Source of the DNA: Rugamonas rivuli
Lineage (GTDB): Bacteria > Pseudomonadota > Gammaproteobacteria > Burkholderiales > Burkholderiaceae_D
NCBI RefSeq assembly: GCF_009380165.1
Contig: NZ_WHUF01000003.1
Coordinates: 372,001 to 436,000, forward strand
DNA: 64,000 nucleotides
Direction of reading: 5' to 3'
Each line of letters starts with the position of its first letter. The stretch's first letter is position 1. Under the pieces are notes generated by a model, which did not search any database, was not told the DNA's origin, and saw nothing but the letters and a program-made list of their open reading frames with translations. This document shows positions 50,625-60,247 of the stretch, piece by piece. The position numbers were made by a program, and so were the translations under genes.

Positions 50625-52004
50625 ATGTCTCTCGCTTACCGCGCCAATGCCGATTTCGCCAAGTTGAACCATCCGATGCGGGTGCCGCTGTCGGCGGAAA
50701 TCCACTCACGCCCCTTCCTGCAACTGCAAGCGCCGGAAAGCCTGACCCATTTCGCGCTCTACGTGCAGCAGGACCAGCCTTCCCAGAAACTCCACCGCAG
50801 CACCCAGCACCAGGTGCTCGAACAACTGTGCATGCACTACGGCGTGGCCGTGCCGCATCCGCAGGCGCGCTACTTCTTCCACGACTTCGGCCGCTTCCGC
50901 CTGAAGTGGGAATGCCATACCGAGTTCGCCACCTACACCTTCGTCGAACGCAGCGAAGCGGACGCCGCCTGCGGCGCAGCCTTCGAACGCATGCCGCTGC
51001 AACACGTACCGCAGGAATGGCTGGCCAGCCTGCACGGCAAGATCATCGTCGCCGCCCATGTGCTGCTGTGCAAGGGCGAGCCGGACGACGCCGGCGCGGT
51101 GGACGCGATCCGCGAACTGTTCCAGGGCAAATCGCTGGTCGGCAGCAGCGTCGGCAGCGGCGCCGAGGTGTGGACCGATTTCCTGATACAGCCGGACGGC
51201 TTCAGCCGCTTCGTCGTGCGCGACCTGAGCCTGCGCGAATTCCAGGCCGGCCGCCTGGTCGGCCGCATGCTGGAAATCGAAACCTACCGCATGATGGCCC
51301 TGCTCGGCCTGCCGCAAGCCGAAGCCACGCAGCCTATGTTGAACGGCATCGAGAACGAACTGGCCGACCTGACCGCCATGCTGGTGCAAGCCGACCAGCC
51401 GGACGGCATCTCCACCGAAGCCCGCGAGGAGCAGGCGCTGCTGCACCGTATCACCAGCCTGGCGGCGCGGCTGGAAAAACTATCGGTCAGCAACAGCTAC
51501 CGCTTCGCCGCCTCGCAAGCCTACTTCAGCCTGGTGCAAGCGCGCATCCAGGAGTTGCGCGAAGTGCGCATCGCCGGCATGCCGACGCTGGCCGAGTTCA
51601 TGGGCCGCCGCCTGGCGCCGGCCATGCACACCTGCACCTCGGTGGCGCAGCGGCAGGAGGGCTTGGCCAAGCGTATCGCCCGCAGCAACGACTTGCTGCG
51701 CACCCGCGTCGGCATCGAGCAGGAACGGCAGAACCGCAAGATCCTGCAATCGCTGGATGCGCGCGCGGCGCAGCAGCTGCGCCTGCAACAAGCGGTGGAG
51801 GGGCTATCGGCGGTGGCGATTTCCTACTACGCGCTGGGCCTGATCGGTTACGCGGGCAAGGCCATGAAGGCCAGCAACCTGCCGGTCAATCCCGACATCC
51901 TGACCGGCATCGCGGTGCCGCTGGTGATCGGCGTCGTGTGGCTGGGCTTGCGCCGCCTGCACCACCAGCTGGCCGACAAGCCCGTCAGGATTGCGGCTGG
52001 CTGA
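50625..52004 (+). CDS. DUF3422 family protein, inner membrane
   Basis: 459 residues from the ATG at 50625 (MSLAYRANADFAKLNHPMRVPL) with GGAAGG upstream; longer in-frame starts only add intergenic sequence. The family signature LSAEIHSRPFLQLQAPESLTHFALY at the start is clear. A long helical central region and two hydrophobic segments near the C-terminus (about residues 395-445) suggest an anchored protein. The function of DUF3422 is not known. Its last 20 bases overlap the convergent hydrolase gene. Confidence 0.88.
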   Translation: MSLAYRANADFAKLNHPMRVPLSAEIHSRPFLQLQAPESLTHFALYVQQDQPSQKLHRSTQHQVLEQLCMHYGVAVPHPQARYFFHDFGRFRLKWECHTEFATYTFVERSEADAACGAAFERMPLQHVPQEWLASLHGKIIVAAHVLLCKGEPDDAGAVDAIRELFQGKSLVGSSVGSGAEVWTDFLIQPDGFSRFVVRDLSLREFQAGRLVGRMLEIETYRMMALLGLPQAEATQPMLNGIENELADLTAMLVQADQPDGISTEAREEQALLHRITSLAARLEKLSVSNSYRFAASQAYFSLVQARIQELREVRIAGMPTLAEFMGRRLAPAMHTCTSVAQRQEGLAKRIARSNDLLRTRVGIEQERQNRKILQSLDARAAQQLRLQQAVEGLSAVAISYYALGLIGYAGKAMKASNLPVNPDILTGIAVPLVIGVVWLGLRRLHHQLADKPVRIAAG

Positions 52005-52827
52005 AGCGGTGCGCCAGGAAACTGGCGATGCGCTGCTGCGTGCTATCCAGGTAGGGGATGTTCATGTGATCGGAATCGGGCACGATTTCGTCCGCATGCA
52101 GCAGCCCCAGCTTCTCGACCAGCAGATCGGTGTGCGAATGCGGCACCACGTCGTCGAAGGCGGCGCGCAGCACATAGGTCGGCGCCTTCAGCTGGTGCGC
52201 GTATTTGACCGATTCGAATTTATGCCGCAGCACATACTCTACCGGGATCGCCTTGAACTTGCGCTTGGCGATGGCGAGGATGGAATCGTAAGGCGTGATC
52301 AGCACGATGGAATTGGCGTCGCGCTCCATCGCCACCTGCACCGCCACGCCTGAACCCAGGCTGCGGCCGACCACCGCGATGCGCTTCGGGTCGACATGAT
52401 GGCGTTCGCTGAGCCAGTCAAACAGCATGCGGCCGTCGTCGACGAAATGTTCCTCGGCCGGATCGCCCTGCGAATCTCCGTAGCCGCGATAGTTCACCGC
52501 CAGCACCGCCATGCCGGGAAACAGCTTGCCGGCGTCGCGCGCCACCCAGGACACTTCCTCCGAGCGGCCGCCGAAATAAATCACGCCGGGATGCGGCCCT
52601 GCGATGGGCGGCGTCATCAGCCAACCGGAAAGCCGCGTGCCATCGTTGGAGCGCACCACGATGGGCCGCGTGCGATGGCCGCTGCTGTAAGGCTTGAGCA
52701 CCTCGCGCTTGCTACCCAGTGGATTGAACAGTAATCGCTTCTGGTTGGCTGCCACCGCGGCCGTCAGCCCCATCCACAGCACGCTGACTATGCCTGCCAA
52801 GCCCGCGACTTTTTTAGAATTATTCAT
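51985..52827 (-). CDS. alpha/beta hydrolase, membrane-anchored (BEM46/ABHD17-like)
   Basis: 280 residues with an N-terminal signal anchor (residues 8-27). The hydrolase fold has GVIYFGGRSEEVSW in place of the HG oxyanion motif, VNYRGYGDSQG, the nucleophile elbow VVGRSLGSG, an acid in RAAFDDVVPHS and His in PDSDHMNIPY. The catalytic triad is complete. Substrate unknown; relatives are esterases or depalmitoylases. Confidence 0.85.
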   Translation of the reverse strand: MNNSKKVAGLAGIVSVLWMGLTAAVAANQKRLLFNPLGSKREVLKPYSSGHRTRPIVVRSNDGTRLSGWLMTPPIAGPHPGVIYFGGRSEEVSWVARDAGKLFPGMAVLAVNYRGYGDSQGDPAEEHFVDDGRMLFDWLSERHHVDPKRIAVVGRSLGSGVAVQVAMERDANSIVLITPYDSILAIAKRKFKAIPVEYVLRHKFESVKYAHQLKAPTYVLRAAFDDVVPHSHTDLLVEKLGLLHADEIVPDSDHMNIPYLDSTQQRIASFLAHRFSQPQS

Positions 52828-52931
52828 ACCTCTACTTTACTCCCGTCCTCCACATCCACGGAACGAAAAAATGACGCCGTGCGTGATATAGGCCACAGAT
52901 CGTGGCGCGCTGCCGGTTTCACAAGTGCCGG

Positions 52932-52937
52932 TATAAT
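52932..52937 (+). promoter_or_regulatory. -10-like element of hydrolase gene
   Basis: TATAAT at 52932-52937, 32 bases before the hydrolase ATG, in a context ccggTATAATatgcg common at betaproteobacterial promoters. No convincing -35 is seen. Confidence 0.45.
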
Positions 52938-52968
52938 ATGCGCTCCGTTTTTTCGTGTCGTGCTGATA

Positions 52969-53748
52969 ATGAAACCTGCCGTTGTACTGCTGCATAGTTC
53001 CATGAGTTCCAAGGCCCAGTGGGCCGACCTGGTGTCGCAACTCGAAGACAATTTCCGCTGCATCGCCGTCGACCTGCTCGGCTACGGCGCCTCGCCCTTC
53101 CCGGCCGATGTCGGCGACGGCTACGTCCACACGCTGGCGCACGAAGTCGACGCGGTCAACGCCGCCATCGCCTCGCGCCTGGAACCGGGCGAAGCCTTCC
53201 ACCTGATCGGCCATTCCTTCGGCGGCGCCTCGGCGCTGCACATGGCGCGCCGCATGCCCGGCCGCGTACTGTCGCTGACGCTGTTCGAGCCGGTGGCCTT
53301 CCACCTGCTGCCGGCGCAACATCCGGCGCGCGCCGAGATCGTCGACGTGGTGGCCCGCATCAACGCCTGCGCGGCAAACGAGGACCGCGACGCCACCCGC
53401 ATCTTCATCGACTACTGGAACCGCGCCGGCGCCTTCGACGCCGCGCCGCCGGCGACGCAAGACAAGATGACGGGCATGATCGCCAAGGTGCGGCTGGACT
53501 TCCAGGCGCTGCTGGGCGAAGCGGCCACGCTGGACGATCTGTCGGCGCTGACCATGCCGGCCATGGTGATGTCCGGCGCCAGCAGCCCGGCCTCGACGCG
53601 CCTGCTGGCCGAGGCGCTGGCCGCCGCCCTGCCCGACGCCACCGCGCTGCAAACGCGCGGCGGCCACATGGGACCGATCACCCACGGCGCCGTGGTCAAC
53701 CCGGCCATCGTCAACTTCCTGGCCGACGCCGAAGTCACCGCCAACTAG
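52969..53748 (+). CDS. alpha/beta fold hydrolase
   Basis: 259 residues from ATG 52969 (MKPAVVLLHSSMSSKAQW); an upstream in-frame start would include the promoter. Oxyanion LLHSSMSS, VDLLGYGAS, the nucleophile elbow IGHSFGGAS at about residues 80-88, the acid in VMSGASSPA region, and His in RGGHMGPITH. Soluble, no signal. Substrate not inferable; similar to esterases, or haloperoxidase-like enzymes. Confidence 0.85.
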   Translation: MKPAVVLLHSSMSSKAQWADLVSQLEDNFRCIAVDLLGYGASPFPADVGDGYVHTLAHEVDAVNAAIASRLEPGEAFHLIGHSFGGASALHMARRMPGRVLSLTLFEPVAFHLLPAQHPARAEIVDVVARINACAANEDRDATRIFIDYWNRAGAFDAAPPATQDKMTGMIAKVRLDFQALLGEAATLDDLSALTMPAMVMSGASSPASTRLLAEALAAALPDATALQTRGGHMGPITHGAVVNPAIVNFLADAEVTAN

Positions 53749-53772
53749 CGCGCCACCACCGGCGCACGCACC

Positions 53773-53803
53773 GTCATTCCCGCGCAGGCGGGAATCCATG
53801 CAC
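53773..53803. repeat. short dispersed palindromic repeat overlapping the MerR stop
   Basis: cgtcattcccgcgcaggcgg continuing to gaatccatg: ATTCCCGC and GCGGGAAT form the palindrome. This sequence is a very common short intergenic repeat in proteobacteria (it reads DSRLRGNDG in one frame). It supplies the last codons and stop of the MerR gene. Confidence 0.8.
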
Positions 53804-54190
53804 CGCCTCCGCAGCGAACTCGGCATTGCTCAGGCACTGATTGTTCGCCCAGGACTGCGTCAGCTTCTCGCGCGTCTCCAGCAGGGAGGCGCGCTGGGCG
53901 CCCAGCGTCTGCACCATCTGCTCGATCTCGCCCAGGCGGGCATCGAGCTTGTGCAGCAGCCCGTCCTGGAAAGCCGGCCCCTCCAGCATCGACACCGCCC
54001 GGATCGCCTCCAGCGTGAAGCCGAGGTTCTGGCCGATCTGGATCAGGTGCAGCCGCTCCAGCGCCGCGTCCGCATAGACGCGGTAGCCATTCGCCCCCCG
54101 CACCGCCTTCGGCAGCAAGCCCGCCCGCTCGTAATACCGGATCGCCGAGGCCGCAACGCCCGAGCGCTGCGCCAATTCGCCTATTTTCAT
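53774..54190 (-). CDS. MerR family transcriptional regulator
   Basis: 138 residues starting MKIGELAQRSGVAASAIRYYERAGLLPKA, the winged-helix HTH typical of MerR (residues 1-70). It continues into a coiled-coil dimerisation helix (LLHKLDARLGEIEQMVQTLGAQRASLLE). There is one Cys only (NNQCLSN), so a metal-thiolate or 2Fe-2S sensor is unlikely. The last nine residues (VHGFPPARE) are encoded by a palindromic repeat. It is divergent from an OYE gene across a MerR-type promoter. Confidence 0.9.
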   Translation of the reverse strand: MKIGELAQRSGVAASAIRYYERAGLLPKAVRGANGYRVYADAALERLHLIQIGQNLGFTLEAIRAVSMLEGPAFQDGLLHKLDARLGEIEQMVQTLGAQRASLLETREKLTQSWANNQCLSNAEFAAEAVHGFPPARE

Positions 54191-54197
54191 TTTTCGC

Positions 54198-54228
54198 TTG
54201 ACCTTGAAGTGAACTTCAACCTTAGGAT
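54198..54228 (+). promoter_or_regulatory. MerR-type promoter with 19-bp spacer and dyad operator
   Basis: TTGACC (54198-54203) and TAGGAT (54223-54228) are separated by 19 bases, the over-long spacing typical of MerR-activated promoters. The spacer holds TTGAAGT-ga-ACTTCAA (54204-54219), like the SoxR/MerR operators. It drives the OYE gene. Confidence 0.75.
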
Positions 54229-54260
54229 ACCTCATCTCCTTCACCGAATCCGGAATCGAC

Positions 54261-55481
54261 ATGATGTTCACCGCACTGACGCTGCCGAACGGCAGCACCC
54301 TCCCCAACCGCCTGGCCAAGGCCGCGATGGAAGAAAACATGGCCGACGCCGGCCAGTTGCCCGGCCCCGCGCTAAACCGTTTATACGAAAGCTGGGCTGA
54401 CGGCGGCGTCGGCCTGATCATCACCGGCAACGTCATGATCGACGGCCGCGCGATGACAGGGCCGGGCGGCGTGGTGCTGGAAGCGGGCACGCCGCTGGAC
54501 TCGTTCCGCACCTGGTCGCAGGCGGCGCGCAGCCAAGGCGCGCAGGTGTGGATGCAGATCAACCACCCCGGCCGCCAGGTGATGGCCAATATGGGCGGCA
54601 ACGCCTGGGCGCCGTCGGCGGTGGCGCTGGACATGGGCAAGCACAGCAAGCTGTTTGCGCAGCCCGTCGAGATGACCGCCATGCAGATCGAGGAAGTCAT
54701 AGGCCGCTTCGCCGCCACCGCCCACGCGGCCGAACAGGCCGGCTTCAACGGCGTGCAGATCCACGCCGCCCACGGCTATCTGATCTCGCAATTCCTGTCG
54801 CCGCTGACCAACCGCCGCCGCGACGGCTGGGGCGGCAGCCTGGCCAACCGCGCCCGCCTGCTGCTGGAGGTGGTGCGCGCGGTGCGGGCTCGGGTGTCGC
54901 CCGGCTTCAGCGTGGCGGTCAAACTGAATTCGGCGGACTTCCAGCGCGGCGGCTTCTCCGAGGACGATGCGAAGCAGGTGGTGCTGCTGCTCAACGAGCT
55001 GCCGGTGGATATGATCGAACTGTCCGGCGGCAGCTACGAAAGCCCGGCCATGCAGGGCCGCACCGCCGACGGCCGCACGCTGGCGCGTGAAGCCTACTTC
55101 CTGGAATTCGCCAAGGAACTGGCGGCGGTCGCCCGCATGCCCGTCATGACCACCGGCGGCATCGCCCGCAAGCCGGTGGCGGAACAGGTGCTGGCCAGCG
55201 GCATCGCCGTGGCGGGCATCGCCACCGCATTGGCCGAGGTGCCCAACCTGCCGCAGGAATGGCGCGCGGGGCGCTCTCCGGAAGCGCTGCCGCCCGCCGT
55301 GACATGGAAGGACAAGACCATGGCGTCGGTCGCTGCGATGGCGCTGGTCAAGCGCCGCCTGCGCGCATTGGGCAGCGGCGTGCAACGCTCGGGCAGCTAC
55401 TCGCCGCTGCTGACCATGCTGATGGGCCAGCTGCGCATGTTCTACCTGACCAGGCGCTATCGGGCCTGGCTGCAGCGCTAG
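54261..55481 (+). CDS. NADH:flavin oxidoreductase, old yellow enzyme family
   Basis: 406 residues. TIM-barrel OYE with LPNRLAKAAMEENMA (start strand), WMQINHPGRQV, GVQIHAAHGYLISQFLSPLTNRRRDGWGG (FMN/substrate motif, near residues 162-190), VKLNSADF, and MTTGGIARKP. The EENMA rather than APMT segment is typical of the NemA-like/short-chain group. It reduces activated C=C bonds with FMN. Expression is probably induced by the divergent MerR protein sensing electrophiles. It overlaps the convergent SGNH gene by 4 bases. Confidence 0.92.
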   Translation: MMFTALTLPNGSTLPNRLAKAAMEENMADAGQLPGPALNRLYESWADGGVGLIITGNVMIDGRAMTGPGGVVLEAGTPLDSFRTWSQAARSQGAQVWMQINHPGRQVMANMGGNAWAPSAVALDMGKHSKLFAQPVEMTAMQIEEVIGRFAATAHAAEQAGFNGVQIHAAHGYLISQFLSPLTNRRRDGWGGSLANRARLLLEVVRAVRARVSPGFSVAVKLNSADFQRGGFSEDDAKQVVLLLNELPVDMIELSGGSYESPAMQGRTADGRTLAREAYFLEFAKELAAVARMPVMTTGGIARKPVAEQVLASGIAVAGIATALAEVPNLPQEWRAGRSPEALPPAVTWKDKTMASVAAMALVKRRLRALGSGVQRSGSYSPLLTMLMGQLRMFYLTRRYRAWLQR

Positions 55482-56236
55482 CGCGGAGCGGCCATCAGCC
55501 GCTTCAGTTCGGGCGCCATGGCCCGCGCCCAGATTTCATAACCCTTCTGGTTCGGATGCAGCAGATCGGGCATGATGTCCTTCGACAGCCGGCCATCGGC
55601 CGCCAGGAATTCCTGGTTGAGGTTGAGGAAGTAGACCTGCCGGTTGTCGGCAAAGCCGGCGATGATGCCGTTGACCTGCTCGTTGATACGGCGCAGCGGG
55701 TCGTCCGCCGTTTCGCCGCGCGGGAATATCGCCAGCAGCAATATCTTCGTGGCCGGCAGGCGTTGGCGCAGTTCATCGATATCGCGCCGGATGCCGGCGG
55801 CGGTGGTCTTCGGATCTTCCTCGCGATGGCCGGTGTTGTTGGTGCCGATCATCAGCACCGCGACCTTGGGCGCGATGCCGTCCACCTCGCCGTGCAGCAA
55901 GCGCCACAGCACGTTCTCGGTGCGGTCGCCGCTGAAGCCCAGCGCCAGGCCGCGCATGGGCTTGTAATAGCGTTCCCACACCGGCGCCCCGCCCTCTTCC
56001 CAGCCATGCGTGATCGAATCGCCGATGAAGACGACTTCGGCCGATTTGCCGGCCGCCCGCACTTCCGCCAGCTTCTTCTCATGGCGCGGCAGCCACCAGT
56101 TGACGGCCCAGGGTTCGTTCAGCGTCGCCGGCGTCACCGACAGGTTCGCCTCAGCCGGGCGGGTGTCCGGCGCGGCGCAGCAGGCAAGCTGCAGGACCGC
56201 CAGGCATGCGGCAACAGAGCAACGGATACGATTCAT
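55478..56236 (-). CDS. SGNH/GDSL-type esterase, secreted
   Basis: 252 residues from ATG 56236 with AGGAGACC upstream. Signal peptide MNRIRCSVAACLAVLQLACCA (non-canonical lipobox QLAC). SGNH blocks: VVFIGDSITHGW (block I, catalytic Ser), LALGFSGDRTENVLWRL (block II Gly), VLMIGTNNTGH (block III Asn), and DLLHPNQKGYEIWA (block V, Asp and His). Complete triad. Resembles PAF-acetylhydrolase-like GDSL enzymes. Substrate unknown. Confidence 0.88.
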   Translation of the reverse strand: MNRIRCSVAACLAVLQLACCAAPDTRPAEANLSVTPATLNEPWAVNWWLPRHEKKLAEVRAAGKSAEVVFIGDSITHGWEEGGAPVWERYYKPMRGLALGFSGDRTENVLWRLLHGEVDGIAPKVAVLMIGTNNTGHREEDPKTTAAGIRRDIDELRQRLPATKILLLAIFPRGETADDPLRRINEQVNGIIAGFADNRQVYFLNLNQEFLAADGRLSKDIMPDLLHPNQKGYEIWARAMAPELKRLMAAPR

Positions 56237-56267
56237 GACGAGGGTCTCCTGAGTGGAATGCTGTGGT

Positions 56268-57437
56268 TCAATCGGCCAACGATGTTTGCACACGGTACGA
56301 CAACGGCAAGGTCAACAGCAGCAAGGCCGCCAGCGCCATCAACGCGGCCGGCACGCCGGCCACATCGCCCAGGCGGCCGAACAGCACCGGCGCCAGCGCG
56401 CCGCCGCCGACCGTGCCGGTATAGAACTGGGCAAAAGCCTGCTCGCGCTTGCCCGGAGCGGCCAGCTCGGGCACCGTGCCGTACAACACCGACGACGTGC
56501 CGTTCAGGGCCAGCCCCAGCAGCGGCAGCATGGCCATCATCGCCGTCAGCGGCAGCCACACCGACAACAGTATCAGCAGCGCCGTGGCCGACTCCGTGAT
56601 CCACACCGTCTTCATCATGCCGATGCGCGCGCCCAGGTAGCCGCAGAACAGCTTGCCGAAAGCGCCGCCGACAAACAGCAGCGACAGCGCCACGCCGATG
56701 CCGGCCGTGCCGGCGCCCTTGCTCTGCAACAGGAAAGGCAGGAAGGTGAGAAAGCCCATGCGCACCGCGCTGTCGAGCATGCCCGTGACATTGAGTGCGC
56801 GCAGGCCGCCGACCGAGCCCTTGCCCGCGCTGGCCTTGGCGGATGGCGCGGCATCGTGCGCGGCACCGCTGGACGCCGGCAGCAGCCACCACAGCAGCGC
56901 CGCCGCGGCCAGCCCCAGGCAGCCGATCAGCACCACGCTGGCCTGCCAGCTCACCACCACCAGCAACAGGCCGACCGCGCCCGGCACCAGCGTCTTGCCG
57001 ATGTCGCCGGCAAAGTTGTATTGCGCCAGCGCTTCCTTGACGCCGCCGCCCGCCTCATGCGTATCGGTGACGATGGACGACGCCAGCGGATGCTGGGTGC
57101 TGGCGCCCAGGCCGCCGAGCAGCAGCGCCAGCAGCAACACCGTCAGGCCGCCGGCCATGCCGGCGATCAGGTAGGCGATGCCCGCCAGCGCGGTGCCGCC
57201 GATCAGCGTGCGCTCGCGCCCCCAGCGCCTGGCCATGCGGCTGGCCAGCAGCTGGAATCCCGCCATCATGCCCGAGTAGGCGCCGCGCAGCAGCCCCACC
57301 ATCGCCAGGCTGATGGCGAACTGCGCCTGCCAGATCGGCAGCAGCACATAGATCACATCGGTCAATCCATCGTGGATGGCATGGGCGCTGCAAGCAGCGA
57401 TTAGTGAACGGCGGCGGACATTCTTGGTATCATTCAT
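56268..57437 (-). CDS. MFS transporter (fosmidomycin-resistance-like)
   Basis: 389 residues from the ATG at 57437 (MNDTKNVRRRSLIAACSAHAIHDGLTDVIYVLLPIW). The SAHAIHDG motif at the first helix and ASRMARRWGRERTLIGG in loop 2-3 fit Fsr-like exporters. Twelve hydrophobic segments with a polar central loop near residue 190 (SSGAAHDAAPSAKASAGKG). Substrate unknown. It is 32 bases upstream of the SGNH gene on the same strand, so possibly co-transcribed. Confidence 0.85.
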   Translation of the reverse strand: MNDTKNVRRRSLIAACSAHAIHDGLTDVIYVLLPIWQAQFAISLAMVGLLRGAYSGMMAGFQLLASRMARRWGRERTLIGGTALAGIAYLIAGMAGGLTVLLLALLLGGLGASTQHPLASSIVTDTHEAGGGVKEALAQYNFAGDIGKTLVPGAVGLLLVVVSWQASVVLIGCLGLAAAALLWWLLPASSGAAHDAAPSAKASAGKGSVGGLRALNVTGMLDSAVRMGFLTFLPFLLQSKGAGTAGIGVALSLLFVGGAFGKLFCGYLGARIGMMKTVWITESATALLILLSVWLPLTAMMAMLPLLGLALNGTSSVLYGTVPELAAPGKREQAFAQFYTGTVGGGALAPVLFGRLGDVAGVPAALMALAALLLLTLPLSYRVQTSLAD

Positions 57438-57532
57438 TGCAGGGATTGTAATGGATTCCCCGATACAGCGCGCCATTGCCGGGCCGGAGCGCGTACATTG
57501 GCGGCGTAGAGCCAGCCATCGAGGAGGCAGCC

Positions 57533-57787
57533 GTGCCGACCAAGTATATCGACGATTACGAAATCGAATTTTCGGCGGCGCCGCTGGAAGGCTGCGCGCT
57601 ATGGGGCGCCTACGTGGCGGTGTTTGCGCCGTCCACCACGCCCATGCACCGCATCAAGATTCGCCAGAAGCGCCGGGTGGCGGTGACGCAGCGCTTCGTC
57701 GACGCCGCCTCCGCCTGCGCGGCGGCGGAAGCGGAGGCGGCCAACATTGTCGCTTCGATCAAGGCGAGCCCGACAGGACGTACATAG
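57533..57787 (+). CDS. small hypothetical protein (84 aa)
   Basis: Start is GTG 57533, preceded by GAGGAGG at 5 bases; an upstream TTG would add 19 residues without a site. The product begins MPTKYIDDYEIEFSAAPL and contains WGAYVAVFAPSTTPMHRIKIRQKRRVAVTQRF, then an Ala-rich helix. No signal peptide. I do not recognise a family. Confidence 0.6.
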   Translation: MPTKYIDDYEIEFSAAPLEGCALWGAYVAVFAPSTTPMHRIKIRQKRRVAVTQRFVDAASACAAAEAEAANIVASIKASPTGRT

Positions 57788-57872
57788 GCCGCCACACTTG
57801 CGGCCTCAGCCCTTGCCGTGGGCGGCGCTCAGCTGATATTCTTTTCCCAACGCTACTATTGGGATACCAGCG

Positions 57873-58205
57873 ATGAATCAGAAAGCCAGAGTCTCCCACC
57901 GCCACGCGACCCGTCATGCGGCCACGCTGACGATGATCGACGAAACCCGCCACACCGCCCGCACGCTGGACTTGTCGCATGGCGGCGTCAGTCTGCAAAC
58001 GGGCAGCCAGATCCGGCTGGCCCAGTACTGCGCCGTCTCGTTCCAGGTGCAACTGGGCGACTCCAGCCACAAGGTGCTGGCCATGGGCCAGGTGGTCTAC
58101 AGCGATCCCGACGCCGAACTCGGCTACAAGACCGGCGTGCAATTCCTGCGCATCGACGACGGCAGCGTGGCCGTCATCGACCGGTTGCTGCAGTCGCCGG
58201 CTTGA
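57873..58205 (+). CDS. PilZ domain c-di-GMP-binding protein
   Basis: 110 residues, a single PilZ domain. The RxxxR motif is Arg10-His-Ala-Thr-Arg14 and the DxSxxG motif is in TLDLSHGGVSLQT near residue 33, so both c-di-GMP-binding elements are intact. There is no other domain. It lies next to a chemoreceptor gene on the opposite strand; a role in flagellar or pilus control is inference. Confidence 0.88.
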   Translation: MNQKARVSHRHATRHAATLTMIDETRHTARTLDLSHGGVSLQTGSQIRLAQYCAVSFQVQLGDSSHKVLAMGQVVYSDPDAELGYKTGVQFLRIDDGSVAVIDRLLQSPA

Positions 58206-58209
58206 TGCC

Positions 58210-60108
58210 TCAGTAGCGCACGAACTGGGACTCGTCGGGCGCTTCGACGCTGATCGAGCGCACCGGTGCCAGACGGCTGCGCAGCACGACACCCGGCTGG
58301 CGCTGCCCGCTGTGCCTTGGCGTCGAACCGTTCAACGCGAAGAAGCCCATGGTCTGCTGCAGCTCTTCGGCCTGGGTGCTCATCTGCTCCGCCGTCGCCG
58401 CCAGCTCCTCGGAACCGGACGCGTTCTGCTGCGTGGTCTGGCTTAGCTGGCTGATCGCGGAATTGATCTGCACCAGCCCGGTCGATTGCTCTTCCGATGC
58501 GGCCGTGATTTCCTGCACCAGGTCCGAAGTCTTTTTGATGTTGGGCACCATCGCGCCCAGCATCTGCCCGGCCCGCTCGGCCAGGTCGACGCTGCCGCTG
58601 GCGACCTGGCCGATTTCCTGCGCCGCCACCTGGCTGCGCTCGGCCAGCTTGCGCACTTCCGCCGCGACGACGGCAAAGCCCTTGCCGTGCTCGCCGGCAC
58701 GCGCCGCCTCGATGGCCGCGTTCAGCGCCAGCAAGTTGGTCTGGTAAGCGATATCGTCGATGATCAACACCTTGGCGGCGATCTGCTTCATGGCCGCCAC
58801 CGTCGAGCGCACCGCATCGCCGCCCTCGCTGGCCTCGACGGCGGCGCGACTGGCCATGGCGTCCGTCACCTTGGCGTTGTCGGTGTTCTGCGCCACCGAG
58901 GCCGTCATCTCCTCGACCGAGGCGGACGTCTCTTCCACGTTGGAGGCCTGCTCGCTGGCGGCCTGCGCCAGCGCCTGCGCCGTCGCGCTGACTTCCTCGG
59001 AGGCGGCGGCCAGCGCCTCGGCGCTGTTGTTGACTTCGCTGACCACCTGGGCCAGCTTGGCGACCGTGTTGTTGGCGTATTCCTTCAACTCGCCGAACGC
59101 GCCCTCGTAGGGTTTGTCGATGGTCTTGGTCAGGTCGCCTTCCGACATCGCGCCCATCACGCGCACCACGTCGGCAATGCTGGTGCCGGTGGTGATGGCC
59201 AGCTGGTTCAGGCTCTCGCCCATCTCCTGCTGGAAGCCGGCCATGCCGGTCAGGTCGACGCGCGCGTCGAAATTGCCGCGGTTGGCGGCCGACACCAGCG
59301 CGCGCTGCCCGTCGACCACCTTGCGCAGCTTGACGATCATCTCGCTGATCGCAAACAGCATGCTGCTGCGGTCGTCGGGCTTGAGGCGGATCTCGCCGCT
59401 GAGGTCGCCCTTGGCGATGCGCTCCATCAGCTCGGCGGCATAGGTCGGCTCGCCGCCCAGGCGCTTGACCAGGTCGCGCGTGATCAGCCACGCAATCACG
59501 ATCGCCGCCAGCACCGCCGCGATCGCCAGCGTGACCACCACCTTGCGGGTCTCCAGATAAGTGTCTTCGGCCTGCTGGGCTTCCTTGTCCATCAGGTCGC
59601 TCTGGAACTTGGCGAAGGTGTCCAGCGTGCCGGCATAGACGTTATTGGATTCGGCGAAATCCCCTTTCAGGAACTCGATCGCTTTCTTCTGGTCGCTCTT
59701 GGCCAGCGCGTACAGCTGATCGTATTTCCCGGTCATCATCTCCGCTTTGCCGGCGACATCCTTGAACAGCTGGCGCCCTTTCTCGCTGCTGAGCAGCTTG
59801 TCGATCTTTTCCATCGCCTCGGCGATCTTGGCGCGGTCGGCCTCGGCCAGCCGGCGGAATTTCTCCCGCTCGTCCTCGCTCGATGCCAGCATCATGCTGC
59901 GCAACTGGCGGCCGCTATCGATGGTGTAGCGGATGTTGTCCTTCGCCAGCACCACCTTGGGATATCTGTCTTCGGTGATGCGGTTGATCGCGTCGTTCAT
60001 CGCAGCAAGGCGCATGATGCTCACCCCCGACAGCAGCAGCAACAAGACCACTACTGCGCCGAAACCCAGACCCAGACGGGTCGCCACCTTCATATTTGCA
60101 AACATCAT
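58210..60108 (-). CDS. methyl-accepting chemotaxis protein
   Basis: 632 residues with GGAG just before the ATG. Transmembrane helix near residues 12-34, a four-helix-type periplasmic domain with [18 protein letters not shown] (typical of 4HB_MCP), a second helix near 194-216, HAMP, then the signalling domain with the tip [43 protein letters not shown] in parts. No C-terminal NWETF-like CheR tether is present. Likely membrane chemoreceptor for an unknown ligand. Confidence 0.93.
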   Translation of the reverse strand: MMFANMKVATRLGLGFGAVVVLLLLLSGVSIMRLAAMNDAINRITEDRYPKVVLAKDNIRYTIDSGRQLRSMMLASSEDEREKFRRLAEADRAKIAEAMEKIDKLLSSEKGRQLFKDVAGKAEMMTGKYDQLYALAKSDQKKAIEFLKGDFAESNNVYAGTLDTFAKFQSDLMDKEAQQAEDTYLETRKVVVTLAIAAVLAAIVIAWLITRDLVKRLGGEPTYAAELMERIAKGDLSGEIRLKPDDRSSMLFAISEMIVKLRKVVDGQRALVSAANRGNFDARVDLTGMAGFQQEMGESLNQLAITTGTSIADVVRVMGAMSEGDLTKTIDKPYEGAFGELKEYANNTVAKLAQVVSEVNNSAEALAAASEEVSATAQALAQAASEQASNVEETSASVEEMTASVAQNTDNAKVTDAMASRAAVEASEGGDAVRSTVAAMKQIAAKVLIIDDIAYQTNLLALNAAIEAARAGEHGKGFAVVAAEVRKLAERSQVAAQEIGQVASGSVDLAERAGQMLGAMVPNIKKTSDLVQEITAASEEQSTGLVQINSAISQLSQTTQQNASGSEELAATAEQMSTQAEELQQTMGFFALNGSTPRHSGQRQPGVVLRSRLAPVRSISVEAPDESQFVRY

Positions 60109-60247
60109 GTCTCCTCGAAGAAACGCTATGTCTTGCTGCTCACGGAATTGAGATGAATAAGGGATGGTCCGGTTACTTGGTGCAAAGGGAGATTGTCTAC
60201 CTGCAAATTGACGGGGTCAATCACTTCAACGCGAGGTGTGGTTGAAA

